In this document: positions 13,025-22,739 of the stretch, piece after piece
Position numbering within the stretch: the first letter of the stretch is position 1
How the letters are laid out: the number at the start of each line of letters is the position of its first letter
NCBI GenBank assembly: GCA_026168455.1
Contig: CM047426.1
Coordinates: 65,563,342-65,627,341, forward strand
From: Theocolax elegans
Lineage: Eukaryota > Arthropoda > Insecta > Hymenoptera > Cerocephalidae
DNA length: 64,000 nucleotides
Direction: 5' to 3'
Position numbers and translations under genes: made by a program
Notes under the pieces: generated by a model
What the model saw: only the letters and a program-made list of their open reading frames with translations
Told to the model about the DNA's origin: nothing
Databases searched by the model: none

Positions 13025-13471
13025 CGACAAAAAATTGTTGTGCAGGTCCGCGCTTTCTGTTTTATCGATACCCTATATAAAACAAACTTAACAGAAATCA
13101 TATGTGGCGCCCTCTGTATTATATACTAATACATATTTAGTTGCATGCCCACAGATGGCGCTAACAAGCGTTAACGTAATATAAGATGTAGAACACAATG
13201 CTAGTAAAAGTAATTACAAAATTGATTGTAAAAAAATAAAAATTACTGTAAAAGTAAATGAATAGTATACTGCAAAACTTATAAACGTATCTAATTGGTT
13301 TATCCGATTGGAATGGACTGGAGAAATGGCAAATTATAATTAAAACTTATTTTTATATTATACATGTGTAATATTAATTCTAAAAATTAAAGTAATAGCA
13401 TGTATACAATAACTCTGCACTTTGCGTACACTTTATTTGTACTATATTACTGTATTTGTACTTTATGGTAA
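13025..13471. other. Left interior of the TTAA element, no gene
   Basis: AT-rich sequence with no ORF worth noting. The first bases (ACCCGACAAAAAATTGTTGT) follow the terminal repeat. Nothing further can be supported. Confidence 0.4.
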
Positions 13472-13640
13472 CGTGTACTGTACCTACACTTTATGAATTG
13501 TGTACTGTACGTACACTTTATATGGTACCGTGTACTGTACGTACACTTTATGGTAACGTATACTGTACGTACACTTTATGGTAACGTGTACTGTACGTAC
13601 ACTTTATGATAACGTGTAGTGCACGTACACCTTATGGTAA
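13472..13640. repeat. 28-bp tandem repeat, 6 copies
   Basis: Six consecutive copies of a 28-bp unit built around CGTGTACTGTACGTACACTT and ending in TATGGTAA. Each unit contains the palindrome GTACGTAC within a wider near-palindrome (GTGTACTGTACGTACAC). The first and last copies are the most diverged. One more degenerate half unit lies upstream (about 13427-13471). Confidence 0.9.
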
Positions 13641-14377
13641 CCAAATGTCAGTCGGTATTGTACTTTTCAAATTTTCACTTTGATTTGTATTGCAATTTAA
13701 TTGTAAATTTTGATTTATAATTAATTATAACAAAAGTTACGCATATTCATCTACTAAAATTACAATTTTCTTATCAGTGTTATGTACATTATAATTTTCA
13801 ATAAACTTAAAAAATGATCTATTATTGTATATAATTAAATTTTTAATCCAGTTCAATTTTCATTACCGCCGTTTAACTCATATATTTCGTAGAGTTTTAG
13901 TACCTTTCATTCCTGATAAAAAAACATGTACCATTACTTTAACTTAATAAGATTTTCATAATAATAAACTTTCTGAATGGTACTAGCGTCTGCTTTTTAA
14001 AATTAAGTTTAAATTGTCAAAGTTTTCTAGAACTTACAATATTAATAAAGTAAGTATTTCTGAATAATCTCCATAATTTTATCAACTAATTGGTATGTTT
14101 AAATGAATTTTTTAATCACTACTAAATTAAGCAATGAGCAAAACGGTTATTGGTAAACAACAAGTAAACCTACTTCTATGGAGAACGTTGATGGAGGGAC
14201 ACATGTGATTTTATCTTTATATACAATTTTGATTGTTTCATTAAGTTTATTTATGTTAACTTTTATGCACTATAATTAATGCACATGTAGATTATAAAAT
14301 GGATATTTACTATGATACTGTTGAATAACTAATAATATATAATATATGGTTAATACCTAACCTAATGGAATTAGTAG
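13641..14377. other. AT-rich interval, no gene
   Basis: Very AT-rich, no coding-like frame, no clear repeat. It separates the 28-bp array from the 215-bp array. Confidence 0.4.
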
Positions 14378-14417
14378 GAGGTGCGTGTAATCGTCGAGTC
14401 GAACTGCGCACGCACCT
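14378..14417. repeat. Imperfect palindrome (AGGTGCGTG / CACGCACCT)
   Basis: The arms AGGTGCGTG and CACGCACCT flank a ~20-bp centre that itself contains TCGTCGAGTCGA. The GCACGCACCTCC half recurs at about 16112 and, with one change, at about 20970 in the ~320-bp repeats. This links the palindrome to the same element. Confidence 0.55.
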
Positions 14418-14439
14418 TCTAAAGCAAACGCATCGTACG

Positions 14440-15535
14440 GTGAGTCTTCGCGGTCGTGCGGATATAGCCTCATTTATTGTACAAGGTTTTAAATTTATTT
14501 TATAACAATGTTTTTGTAACTGAATAGAAAACTATTTGTTTTAAAAAAATGAACGTCTTTTTCTCGGCAGGCTTCAGCGGTTATTAAAAACTACTCCCGA
14601 AGAACCTGCGAGTGATAGAGAACACACTCGGCGCGTCGTTCAGATTGTCTCGCCTCGCAGATATCCATCGAGAACTAAAAAGCAAACACATAATATATTA
14701 TAAAAAATTTTATATTTTTTTTATAGCAGTGTTTGTGTAGGTAAACCGAAAATTATTTTTAGTCATATATACACAAAAAATACTTTTTCTCGGGTGGCTG
14801 CTTTTTAGTTCTTGATCGATATCTACGAGGCGAGACAATCTGAACGACGCGCCGAGAGTGTCTCGCCTCGTAGATATCCACCGATATGTTATAAAGAATC
14901 ACATAACATATTGTAACAAATTTTACATTTTTGTTTATAGTTGTGTTTGTGTAGGTAAACCGAAAATTATTTTTAATATTTTATATATACAAAAAATTCT
15001 TTTTCTCGGGTGGCTGCTTTTTAGTTCTGGATGGATATCTACGAGGCGAGACAATCTGGACGACGCGCTGAGAGTGTCTTGCCTCGTAGATATCCACCGA
15101 TATGTTATAAAGAATCACATAACATATTGTAACAAATTTTACATTTTTTTTATAGCTGTGTTTGTGTAGGTAAACCGAAAATTATTTTTAGTATTTTATA
15201 TATACAAAAAATACATTTTCTCGGATGGCTGCTTTTTAGTTTTGGATGGATATCTACGAGGCGAGACAATCTGGACGACGCGCCGAGAGTGTCTCGCCTC
15301 GTAGATATCCGCCGTTATGTTATAAGGAAACACATAATATATTGTAACAAATTTTATATTTTTTTTGTAGCAGTGTTTGTGTAGGTAAACCGAAAATTAT
15401 TTTTAGTCATATATACACAGTAATACTGTTTCTTGGAAGACTTCAGCGATTGATTATTGTCGCGTAGAACCTTCGAGGCGAGACACGCTCGGCGCGTCGC
15501 TGAGATTGTCTCGCCTCGCAGGTACCGTCGAATAG
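14440..15535. repeat. ~215-bp tandem repeat with palindromic junctions
   Basis: The landmark TCTCGCCTCG (TCTTGCCTCG in one copy) occurs at 14648, 14861, 15077, 15292 and 15509, giving a 213-217-bp period and four full units. At the junctions, GGATATCTACGAGGCGAGACA is mirrored about 20 bp later by TGTCTCGCCTCGTAGATATCC, a long perfect or near-perfect inverted repeat around a GC-rich centre (for example 15028-15095). The rest of each unit is AT-rich with a shared GTAGGTAAACCGAAAATTAT segment. The 103-codon ORF at 14858 is only a reading of this repeat. Confidence 0.9.
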
Positions 15536-15789
15536 CTATTAAATTATTACTAATTACTGCTCAATGTTATGGAGTGGTATTGATTTTTATTTCCTTACTA
15601 TCATTTTGTCCTTATTGATATTTTGAAATTTTCGGTTACTATATAGCCAACGTTAAACTATCCGATTTGACATAAAAAAACCAACAAAATACGGTATTTC
15701 AAATAAAAGTGATAAAAGTGGCAGCACATTCTTTTTTAGAACTGACGCATGACGGGGAAACCTTAATTTCCATCCTTTTACCAATATCG

Positions 15790-16195
15790 TAAACTTATAT
15801 ATGTGCACCGCATATCTGAGGACACAGTCCAGTTTTTACAATATTAAATTAAATCGTTGTTGCCTGTTGTCAAAGAGCGGTTATGTTTCAACTCGAATTT
15901 TTCAAATTTAACAATATTTTATCATAAATTCAACTTTTGTACTTGTTATACACTTAAAATGTATATTAAAAATATGCCTCTAATCAGTTTTCTAGCTGCC
16001 ATTGTGTTAAATAATTGGAATTAAACAAATAGTGCACCCAACATTCAGTGTCGACATAGTACAATGTATTTGAAAGTACGAAGTGCTTGCGGCAGACAGA
16101 CCAAATCGGTGCACGCACCTCCTATAGAATCCGTCGCTGTAGACTGAGAGAGGTTATGTTTCAATTCGTATTTTTCAAATTTTAACGATATATAG
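15790..16195. repeat. ~320-bp repeat, copies 1 and 2 (left part)
   Basis: Copy 1 (about 15790-16135) carries TTAAATCGTTGTTGCCTG, GGTTATGTTTCAACTCG, ATAAATTCAACTTTTGTACT, AACATTCAGTGTCGACATAG and GCACGCACCTCCTATAGAAT. Copy 2 starts at about 16136 with GGTTATGTTTCAATTCG and is broken at about 16195 by an inserted retroelement; its remainder resumes at 20783. A third copy lies near the right terminus at about 23290-23575. Confidence 0.75.
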
Positions 16196-16279
16196 TGTGA
16201 CCTGGTATTCGCGGACCCGGTACACTTAATTAATTTATATAATTAATATTAACCGTTAGGCCGCGAATACCACGTCACA
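16196..16279 (+). repeat. 84-bp LTR-like sequence with inverted ends
   Basis: This starts TGTGACCTGGTATTCGCGG and ends CCGCGAATACCACGTCACA, so it has TG..CA ends and 19-bp inverted arms around an AT-rich centre. It lies 2 bp upstream of a tRNA primer-binding site, where a 5' LTR ends in LTR retrotransposons. At 84 bp it is far shorter than usual gypsy LTRs; a miniature (TRIM-like) LTR or a deleted LTR are both possible. No second copy was seen at the right end of the insertion. Confidence 0.45.
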
Positions 16280-16281
16280 AA

Positions 16282-16298
16282 TGGCGACCGTGACAGGA
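16282..16298 (+). promoter_or_regulatory. Primer-binding site, tRNA-Arg type
   Basis: TGGCGACCGTGACAGGA is complementary to the 3' end of insect tRNA-Arg (…TCACGGTCG plus CCA), the primer used by mdg1/412-type gypsy elements. It would prime minus-strand DNA synthesis. The assignment comes from recall of the tRNA-Arg(UCG) 3' sequence. A shorter 13-bp copy of the same motif occurs on the minus strand at 38095-38107. Confidence 0.7.
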
Positions 16299-16389
16299 TG
16301 TTCGGTTTCGTCCTCACCGATGTTAAATTTAAATTTAAGTATAATTGTCGGCCATCTTTTCGCGCGCGAGCAGTGTCGCGGCGAAACGT

Positions 16390-16480
16390 GAGCGGGTTGA
16401 GAGAAAGAGAGAGAGAGAGAGTGAATTGTACGAGTTAGTTAGTGAGAGAGAGATAGAGAGAGAGAGAGCGCGAGAGACGG
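16390..16480 (+). repeat. GA-rich microsatellite
   Basis: Interrupted (GA)n runs (GAGAGAGAGAGAG and related) lie at the start of the leader. Similar GAGAGAG tracts recur at about 16555-16570 and 16840-16857. The overlapping ORFs here (97 and 109 codons) are low complexity and are not treated as genes. Confidence 0.7.
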
Positions 16481-18550
16481 CGTGTGAGACGCGTCTCTAT
16501 ACCGGAGTATTCCCCCTCTTGCTCGGGTATCCGAGGAGAGGCATACACCGGTATATCGAGAGAGAGTTCGCGCGCGACCATGTTCAGCCGGAAGCGCCCG
16601 ATCTCACCGAGATCGGTCTCTCTCGATCGCAAGCTTGACGGGAGATCTTTGCTAGCTTGTATGGGTGTGGCAAAGTAGGGAGAGAGTAGCCTGCGCCGCG
16701 GATCGCGGGCAGCGAGAATCCCCCCCGAATAGCGCAAAGGAAAGACTTCGCAAGAGCCGATCATTACCGAGTGGGAGTGAGAGAGAGAATCCCTAGTCGC
16801 GGGGAATCGGAGTTAGGTGCTGGGCGGGCTATACGGTGTGTGTGAGAGAGAGAGATAGCGCGATCGCCTAGCCCTTTCGCATATTAAGTTTTCGCAGCTG
16901 GTTTCACCGATAGAAACCACTGCGGCGAATTATTTTTATTTTCGTTCTAATAAAATAAATTCGTTCCCGCGCAATATCTATTTTATATTCGATGTGAGAG
17001 TGTTTGAAATAGATTCTTTCGGGAGAGGCAAAAGACAATTTTAAATAATTTAATTTTCTTTTATACGGGACGCGGCGAAACAATTATTGTTGATTTTATT
17101 GTGAGTTCGAGAGCATATTATTTTTATTTGGCTCTCCTCCCCTCCCTGACCCACATATATTGTAATATAGTAATATAATTTAAAATTGAGTTTTATTTAT
17201 TACTAATTATTTATAATATATGTAACATTTTTTGTGTGTGAATAAAATATATTTTGCAACTATTGTTAATTATTTAGACTTGTTTGCAAGTGAAATAATT
17301 AACATTAAGTAACTTTGTGTGAATCAGCCGCGAAGTTACGATAGTTGTAATATTAATTATTTAAACTCGTGTGTGAGTAAAATAATTAAAATTATTTTTG
17401 TATTACAATTGTCTGACAGTGATTACTTAATTTAATATTTGGTATTTATTAAGTATTACTGTTCATGATATTTGTAACATATTTTTCAAAATTTTTGAGT
17501 GTGAGAAAATTTTTTTTTATAACTCGTGATAATTGTTTAGACTTTTTGCAAGTTAAACAATTCATGTTAAGTATCTTTGTGTGATTGTTCCGCAAAGATA
17601 CGAGAGTTATAATATATAATTATTTAGACTCGAGAGTGAGTTAAATAATTAAATTAAAAATTTTTTTTTTGCATGTATTTTAATGATCGGCATTTAACCT
17701 AATATATTGTATTCGTTATTTGCCGTGAAATTTTAATATATGAAAAAAAAATTTTCTTTTCTTTTTGTGTCTTTAAATTATATCTCCACACATTTTTACC
17801 AATTATTTAGACTTGTTTGTTAGTTAAATAATTGGTTATAATTTTTTTTTTGGTGTGTTTGAGTAAAATAATTCGGTGTATAAATTTAATTGTTTAGACT
17901 TGTTGGCAAGCGAAATAATTAAATTTTTCATTTCCTTTTCGTTCAATTTATTTAAAAAAAAAGGAAATATAAATTATTTCAACTTGGTAGCAACATAAAT
18001 TATTTATTTAGTCCTTCTTAGGATAAAATAAATATATTTCGCGGAAAAATTGTCGTTTGGGACGACAATTAGTGAAATAATTATTTTGTTGCAAACCATA
18101 CGGGATTTACAACATTTAGTAAATACCCCTACTGCTTGAAATAATTTAATTAAATTTGTGTTTGTAGTGTAGTGTAAATTATAAAGGAAATTTTTGTTGT
18201 TGTTTTGGGCTTGGAAAAGCAAAATAATAAATAGTGTCTTGGTGTGTGTGAATCACAAGACACTGTATTTATTTTATATTTATTTTAAAATTAATTATTT
18301 AGGCTCGTTAGTGAGATAAATAATTTAATTTTTTTTGTCTTTTCTTCCTTTATAATTTGTTGTTCTGTATTTATTAATAGATTGAAACTTTAATTATTTC
18401 AATTTCCAAAACAAAATAAATTCTTTTCGCCAGTGAGGAATCTTTTGGATTATAACTGGCGAGAGAGATATTTTGGGAAATCGTCAAATTTACCATTACT
18501 TGTAAATTACCGACGATATTGAAATAATTTAAAGATTTTATTTGTTAATA

Positions 18551-18745
18551 ATTATTTTTGCTTGCAGAAGCAATTGTATAGAGTCTTGGTGTGTGTGAGT
18601 CACAAGAAACTATTAAACATTAATTATTAGACTTGTGGAGCAAGTGTAAGTATTTTTGCTTGCAGAAGCAATTGTATAGAGTCTGTGTGTGGTGAGTCCA
18701 AGAAACTATTAAACATTAATTATTTAGACTTGTGAGCAAGTTAAA
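18551..18745 (+). repeat. ~100-bp direct repeat inside the leader
   Basis: TATTTTTGCTTGCAGAAGCA, AATTGTATAGAGTC and CAAGAAACTATTAAACATTA occur twice in tandem (from about 18551 and from about 18653), each followed by the AATTATT(T)AGACTTG hairpin. This shows that the leader has grown by local duplication. Confidence 0.8.
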
Positions 18746-19023
18746 TAATTAATTTTAATTTGGTACAAGTGTTAAGTGTGTGATTTTCCACAACTTTAAC
18801 CAACAAAACTTAATTATTTTGTCCTTCTAAGGACGAAATAAATTTCTTTTAAAGAAAATCTTTTGGATTTTGATCAAGTAAATTAATTTTGTTGGTACAC
18901 TAGTCGGTGCATTTTTACAAATTATTGTAATTAAACCGACACCAAAATTTTTTTTTACTCGTTGGGAGTAATAATTATTTTATTGTGGTGAGTCCAGTAA
19001 AATAATTTCCAATTGAAAATTGG

Positions 19024-19135
19024 ATACTTCCGAAGTATTTGAAACACTAGGGATTTCATCTGAAATCCCGGTTGAGAGTACTTCTCCCGACGTAACACGT
19101 CGTCTGCTGCTGGTCAAAAAAGAATGGCCAGCAGC
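19024..19135 (+). promoter_or_regulatory. Chain of short hairpins just upstream of the ORF start
   Basis: Five consecutive palindromes end 12 bp before the start codon: ATACTTC/GAAGTAT (19024-19038), GGGATTTCA/TGAAATCCC (19050-19069), GAGA/TCTC (19074-19086), CGACGT/ACGTCG (19088-19102) and GCTGCTGGTCA/TGGCCAGCAGC (19106-19135, one G-U pair). Each is separated from the next by only a few bases. This is denser than chance and continues the style of the leader. The role is unknown. Confidence 0.65.
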
Positions 19136-19147
19136 TAAGAAGCCCGA

Positions 19148-20326
19148 ATGGCCCAGCTTATGCGTGAATCACGCATAGCTAGGGACATTCGTCGGGAAAC
19201 GAAGAAGCTTCCGATTGAGGCAGTGTATGCCCAATGGGAGCATCTCAGTTTAAACGCAAATGGCGAAGAGACGGAGTGCCGCGAACGCCTTTTGCGTCAC
19301 CGGATAAGATGTGTAGACATTAATCTGGAAATACCATGGTTCCCTGAATACGATGAGAATGTAAGGGCAGAGCCTGCACATAAACCTCTAGTATGTCAGG
19401 AACTATGGGAAATTAGGAAACCTCGTTCCAGGAAAGGGAGTGTGGTCCTATCAGGAACGGAAGTTTCCTGCGAGTCCGAAATGTCGGATCGCGAAAGGGT
19501 TGCTAGTGACAGAGCACCTATCTCTGAAGAAGATGGAGCTCTGTCACCAAGTGGTCTGTCTAGAAACTCGCCAATGAGTACTGCACAAAGCCCGAGGTTG
19601 GCATCAACAGGTGCTATACCTAAACGGTTTGGTGAGGTACTGGGAGCAAACATGACCACGATTGCAATACCTTATGTTCCTGTTTCGGTGGCTGCAACAT
19701 CATGCACAACCACTACGTCGACGGTTACGACCGTGACGACTGCTCAACTCGGAGGTTTTTATGCACCCGCACATTACCTCCCAATTGAAGAGCAAAGAAA
19801 CAGCGGACATCTTGGCACTAGAGAGAGTGAAGTGCCAACACAACATTTTGACTTGGGTTCACAGGCGGAAGCCGACCGTCGTACGTCACGAGGATACACC
19901 TCCAGACAATACGACAACAGGCAACCAGAGGCTAGCACAACCATACGTGAATTTGTTGATGATAGGAATGGATATGACCTTCCTAATGACGTCAGTGTTC
20001 AATCTTACGAAAAACCGAGGTTTGAACAGAGACGTCGTGAGACCTCTTCTAAGACTTGTGAGGGACAAGATAGAAGAGAGAGGCGTGAGTACACGACTCC
20101 AAACAGAAAGTCACGATACCATCGTTCTGTGAGTAGAGCCTCAAGCAACGATGAACGTCGTGAAAGCTGTACGGAGAGACGTACTCATACACGTCAGTCC
20201 AACCGTAGTACGTCCAACCGTAGTACGTCCAACCGTAGTACGTCCCGATCCGCCGCTCGAGGCGGACAAACTTATCCGGTACCGATCGAGAGAGTGTTTT
20301 TGGCTAATAAGGCGCGTGAGGCGTAA
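19148..20326 (+). CDS. Gag-like protein of the LTR-type insertion
   Basis: An intact 392-codon ORF, the longest non-satellite ORF without damage in the window. Residues ~1-60 (SRIARDIRRETKKLPIEAV, NGEETECRERLLRH) are charged and helical and resemble the SAP-like start seen in some insect gypsy Gag proteins. Residues ~80-150 are acidic and serine rich; ~165-205 are threonine/valine rich (TTTTSTVTTVTT); the C-terminal third is strongly basic with many Arg-Ser and Arg-Arg pairs (NDERRESCTERRTHTRQ, NRSTSNRSTS), suggesting nucleic-acid binding. There is no CCHC zinc knuckle and no pol follows, so the element would be non-autonomous. The start codon was chosen because it is the first ATG after the hairpin chain. 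Assignment as Gag rests on position after a primer site and leader, not on a firm domain match. Confidence 0.5.
   Translation: MAQLMRESRIARDIRRETKKLPIEAVYAQWEHLSLNANGEETECRERLLRHRIRCVDINLEIPWFPEYDENVRAEPAHKPLVCQELWEIRKPRSRKGSVVLSGTEVSCESEMSDRERVASDRAPISEEDGALSPSGLSRNSPMSTAQSPRLASTGAIPKRFGEVLGANMTTIAIPYVPVSVAATSCTTTTSTVTTVTTAQLGGFYAPAHYLPIEEQRNSGHLGTRESEVPTQHFDLGSQAEADRRTSRGYTSRQYDNRQPEASTTIREFVDDRNGYDLPNDVSVQSYEKPRFEQRRRETSSKTCEGQDRRERREYTTPNRKSRYHRSVSRASSNDERRESCTERRTHTRQSNRSTSNRSTSNRSTSRSAARGGQTYPVPIERVFLANKAREA
20198..20242 (+). repeat. 15-bp in-frame repeat, 3 copies
   Basis: TCCAACCGTAGTACG occurs three times in tandem inside the Gag-like ORF and encodes the repeated SNRST pentapeptide. 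Being a multiple of three, it keeps the frame. Confidence 0.95.
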
Positions 20327-20782
20327 ATAAAGCCATCGGTTACCCGGACTATCCTCGTGAGTGAGCCGCGAGTAAATTGGTGTACCCAAAAGAACGGGAG
20401 TGAGTGTGAGAGTGTTAACGCGGTTCGCGAGACACACGCCGTGGCACAAGGCCGCCTTCCACCACCGCAACCGACGTCGCCCCTTCGCGCCATCTAACCC
20501 CGTTGCACCGGCCGCTAAGGTCCCTGTCTCTCCACAGGCACCGAAGCGACCAACGCCACGGGCAGGTCCGAAGGAGTCGAAGAGGCGACGGGTGGAGACG
20601 CCAACCTGCAAGGAGGGTGCTAGGAAGGGCTCGTGCGTGAAGCCTTCCAGCAAACAAACCTTCCTATGCGGAAGTGGCGGTGGGTCGCCGTGTGGAAGAG
20701 GCGACTCGCCGCCAGGCCGCTGCATTTGGCTTGGATTCCACGGGGCCCTTCGAGCAAGTGAAGGCAGCCCTGCGTTCAATAG
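20327..20782 (+). other. GC-rich 3' part of the insertion
   Basis: GC content rises sharply compared with the flanks. A 139-codon ORF (20400-20819) encodes a Pro/Arg/Lys-rich protein with a PKESKRRRVE nuclear-signal-like string, and a 217-codon ORF lies on the opposite strand (20141-20794). Both are expected by chance in GC-rich DNA, so neither is called as a gene. The right edge at about 20782 is where the ~320-bp repeat resumes. No 3' LTR or polypurine tract was found. Confidence 0.35.
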
Positions 20783-21005
20783 CCATAAATTCAACTTTTG
20801 TACTTGTAATTTACTTTAAATCTATACTAAAAATGTACCTCTATCCCGTTTTGTAGCTGTCATTATGTTAAGTAATTCGAATTAAACAAATAATGCACCT
20901 AACATTCAGTGTTGGTACAGTACAATGTATTTGAAAGTACGATGTGCGTGCGGTAAACGGCCCGATCGTGCACGGACCTCCTATAGAATCCGTCGCCTAT
21001 TCCAC
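20783..21005. repeat. ~320-bp repeat, copy 2 (right part)
   Basis: It resumes with ATAAATTCAACTTTTGTACT and runs through AACATTCAGTGTTGGTACAG and ACCTCCTATAGAATCCGTCG in the same order as copy 1. Together with 16136-16195 it makes one unit, showing that 16196-20782 is a later insertion. Confidence 0.75.
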
Positions 21006-21069
21006 CACGAATGAAATAAAACATAGCTGGATGTAGGCACACCCATCAATATATATATATATATATCTA

Positions 21070-22738
21070 TATATATGGGTGGTTCTCTGTAACATCGAAG
21101 ATGAAAAAAATAAATATTGCTATAACTGTGGGAATATGTTTTAGAGGTATCCAGTAGTTCTCCTGAAGTTTTTCAGATTTTTTCTGGGCCATTATTTTAA
21201 GTTACAGAGAGTCAAATTTGACATTTTAGCACTTTTTTGCATTATATGCCCATTTTCATGAATTTTTAGCTCCCAGGGGATGCATTTTTCACTAAAAACA
21301 TAAGTATGACTTTTTTTGTAAAATTTTCCGAACTTTTCATTAAAAATACTTTTAAAGACATAAATGTATGCTGTCACACTCTTGTAAGCCATTTAAACCT
21401 TAAATAGTGAAAATCAGCAATTCTGCTCCGGACTCTGGTAACCAAATACTGTCTAAAAGATGTCTTTTTATAGTCAGAAACTGCCTAAAAAATTCCAGAG
21501 TGGGTCTAAATCATTAAGATCACTTATGGACAAAATATCCGGGAAAAGTGCCCGAAATATTAATAGAAATGTATATTTGTTGCCTTATAACGATGAATCT
21601 AGTAGCATGATCATTGCAAAAAAATTTATGCACTTACCTTGGAATGGTAGAAAAGTATCTCCACTTGTTTCAGTATCCATCTAATCCCCTGTAAGCTGCT
21701 AAAAATTCAAATATTATTATAAAATTATAAAAAATTATTTTTTAAACATTTATAATGCTGGATTTTTAGTTTTACATCCCTTACAAGAATTATAATACTA
21801 ATCTGAAGGATTACTATAAAAGTATCAACATTATTATTATTATTATTCAGCAATACATTGTTTAGATTTCACAAACTTGTTACTGTCAGGTTATCATATT
21901 ATTCATTATAATTATATATCCGATTTATTTATATATCTTTTGTATTAAATACGTATATTCAGTTATTGTAATAATGATGTTTATATATTTATAGTAATCC
22001 TTCAGATTAGTATTATAATTCTTGTAAGGGATGTAAAACTAAAAATTCAGCATTATAAATGTTTAAAAATTAATTTTTTACATTTATATAATAATATTTG
22101 TATTTTTAGCAGCTTACAGGGGAGTAGATGGATACTGAGACAAGTGAAGATACTTTTCTACCACTCCAAGGTAAGTGCACAAATTTTTTTGCAATGATCA
22201 TGCTAATAGATTCATCGTTATAAGGCAACAAATATACATTTCTATTAATATTTCGGGCACTTTTCCCGGATATTTTGACCATAAGTGATCTTAATGATTT
22301 AGACCCACTCTGGAAATTTTTAGGCAGTTTCTAACTATAAAAAGACATCTGTTAGACAGTATTAGGTTACCAGAGTCCGGAGCAGAATTGCTGATTTTCA
22401 CTATTTAAGGTTTAAATGGCTTACAAGTGTGTAACAGCATACAATTATGTCTTTAAAAGTATTTTTAATGAAAAGTTCGGAAAATTTTACAAAAAAAGTC
22501 ATACTTATGTTTTTAGTGAAAAATGCAACCCCTGGGAGCTAAAAATTCATGAAAATGGGCATATAATGCAAAAAAGTGCTAAAATGTCAACTTTGACTCT
22601 CTGTAACTTAAAATAATGGCCCACAAAAAATCTGAAAAAATTCAGGAGAACTACTGGATACCTCTAAAATATATTCCCACAGTTATAGCAATATTTATTT
22701 TTTTCATCTTCGATGTCACAGAGAACCACCCATATATA
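21070..22738. mobile_element. Foldback (long-TIR) element, copy 1
   Basis: The left arm (about 21070-21815) is repeated in reverse complement as the right arm (about 21990-22735) around a ~175-bp AT-rich spacer. The ends read GGGTGGTTCTCTGT and ACAGAGAACCACCC and sit in (AT)n, so TA-rich target sites are likely. The arms are nearly identical and contain a conserved 66-codon ORF on opposite strands (21192-21392 minus, 22416-22616 plus). Each arm also has an exon-like stretch: TTTTTAG acceptor, an ATG reading MDTETSEDTFLPLQ in the right arm, then an AAGGTAAGT donor near 22172. No transposase is present. Confidence 0.8.
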
Positions 22739-22739
22739 T

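Larger units (their letters stand above)
16890..19147 (+). other. Structured leader: repeated RNA stem-loop modules
   Basis: About 2.2 kb before the Gag-like ORF is filled with stem-loops. A recurrent hairpin (ATTATTTAGACTTG .. CAAGTxAAATAAT) occurs near 17265, 17351, 17530, 17616, 17797, 17888, 18288, 18619 and 18716. In two modules it sits next to a second hairpin inside an outer stem: 17254-17350 (outer TTGCAACTAT / ATAGTTGTAA) and 17517-17612 (outer TTATAACTC / GAGTTATAA). Stem positions differ between the two by compensatory changes (C-G to U-A, A-U to C-G, A-U to U-A, A-U to G-C). A second module type is a multibranch fold seen at 17971-18147, 18389-18533 and 18800-18940. No coding frame exists. 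Function is unknown; packaging, translation control or an internal ribosome entry role are only possibilities. Confidence 0.7.

Noticed and set aside
14858..15169. 103-codon ORF
   Set aside because: It reads across the 215-bp repeat and repeats itself; no motif.
16345..16764. Arg/Glu-rich ORFs on both strands
   Set aside because: Products of the GA-rich microsatellite.
20141..20794. 217-codon minus-strand ORF
   Set aside because: It overlaps the Gag-like ORF end and a GC-rich stretch, with no recognisable motif; open frames are expected there by chance.
20783..20800. 3' LTR of the insertion at 16196
   Set aside because: No TGTGACC or matching terminal sequence near the right border; it remains unidentified.
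21192..22616. 66-codon ORF in both foldback arms as a gene
   Set aside because: Its conservation follows from arm identity; it is damaged in copy 2 and has no recognised domain.
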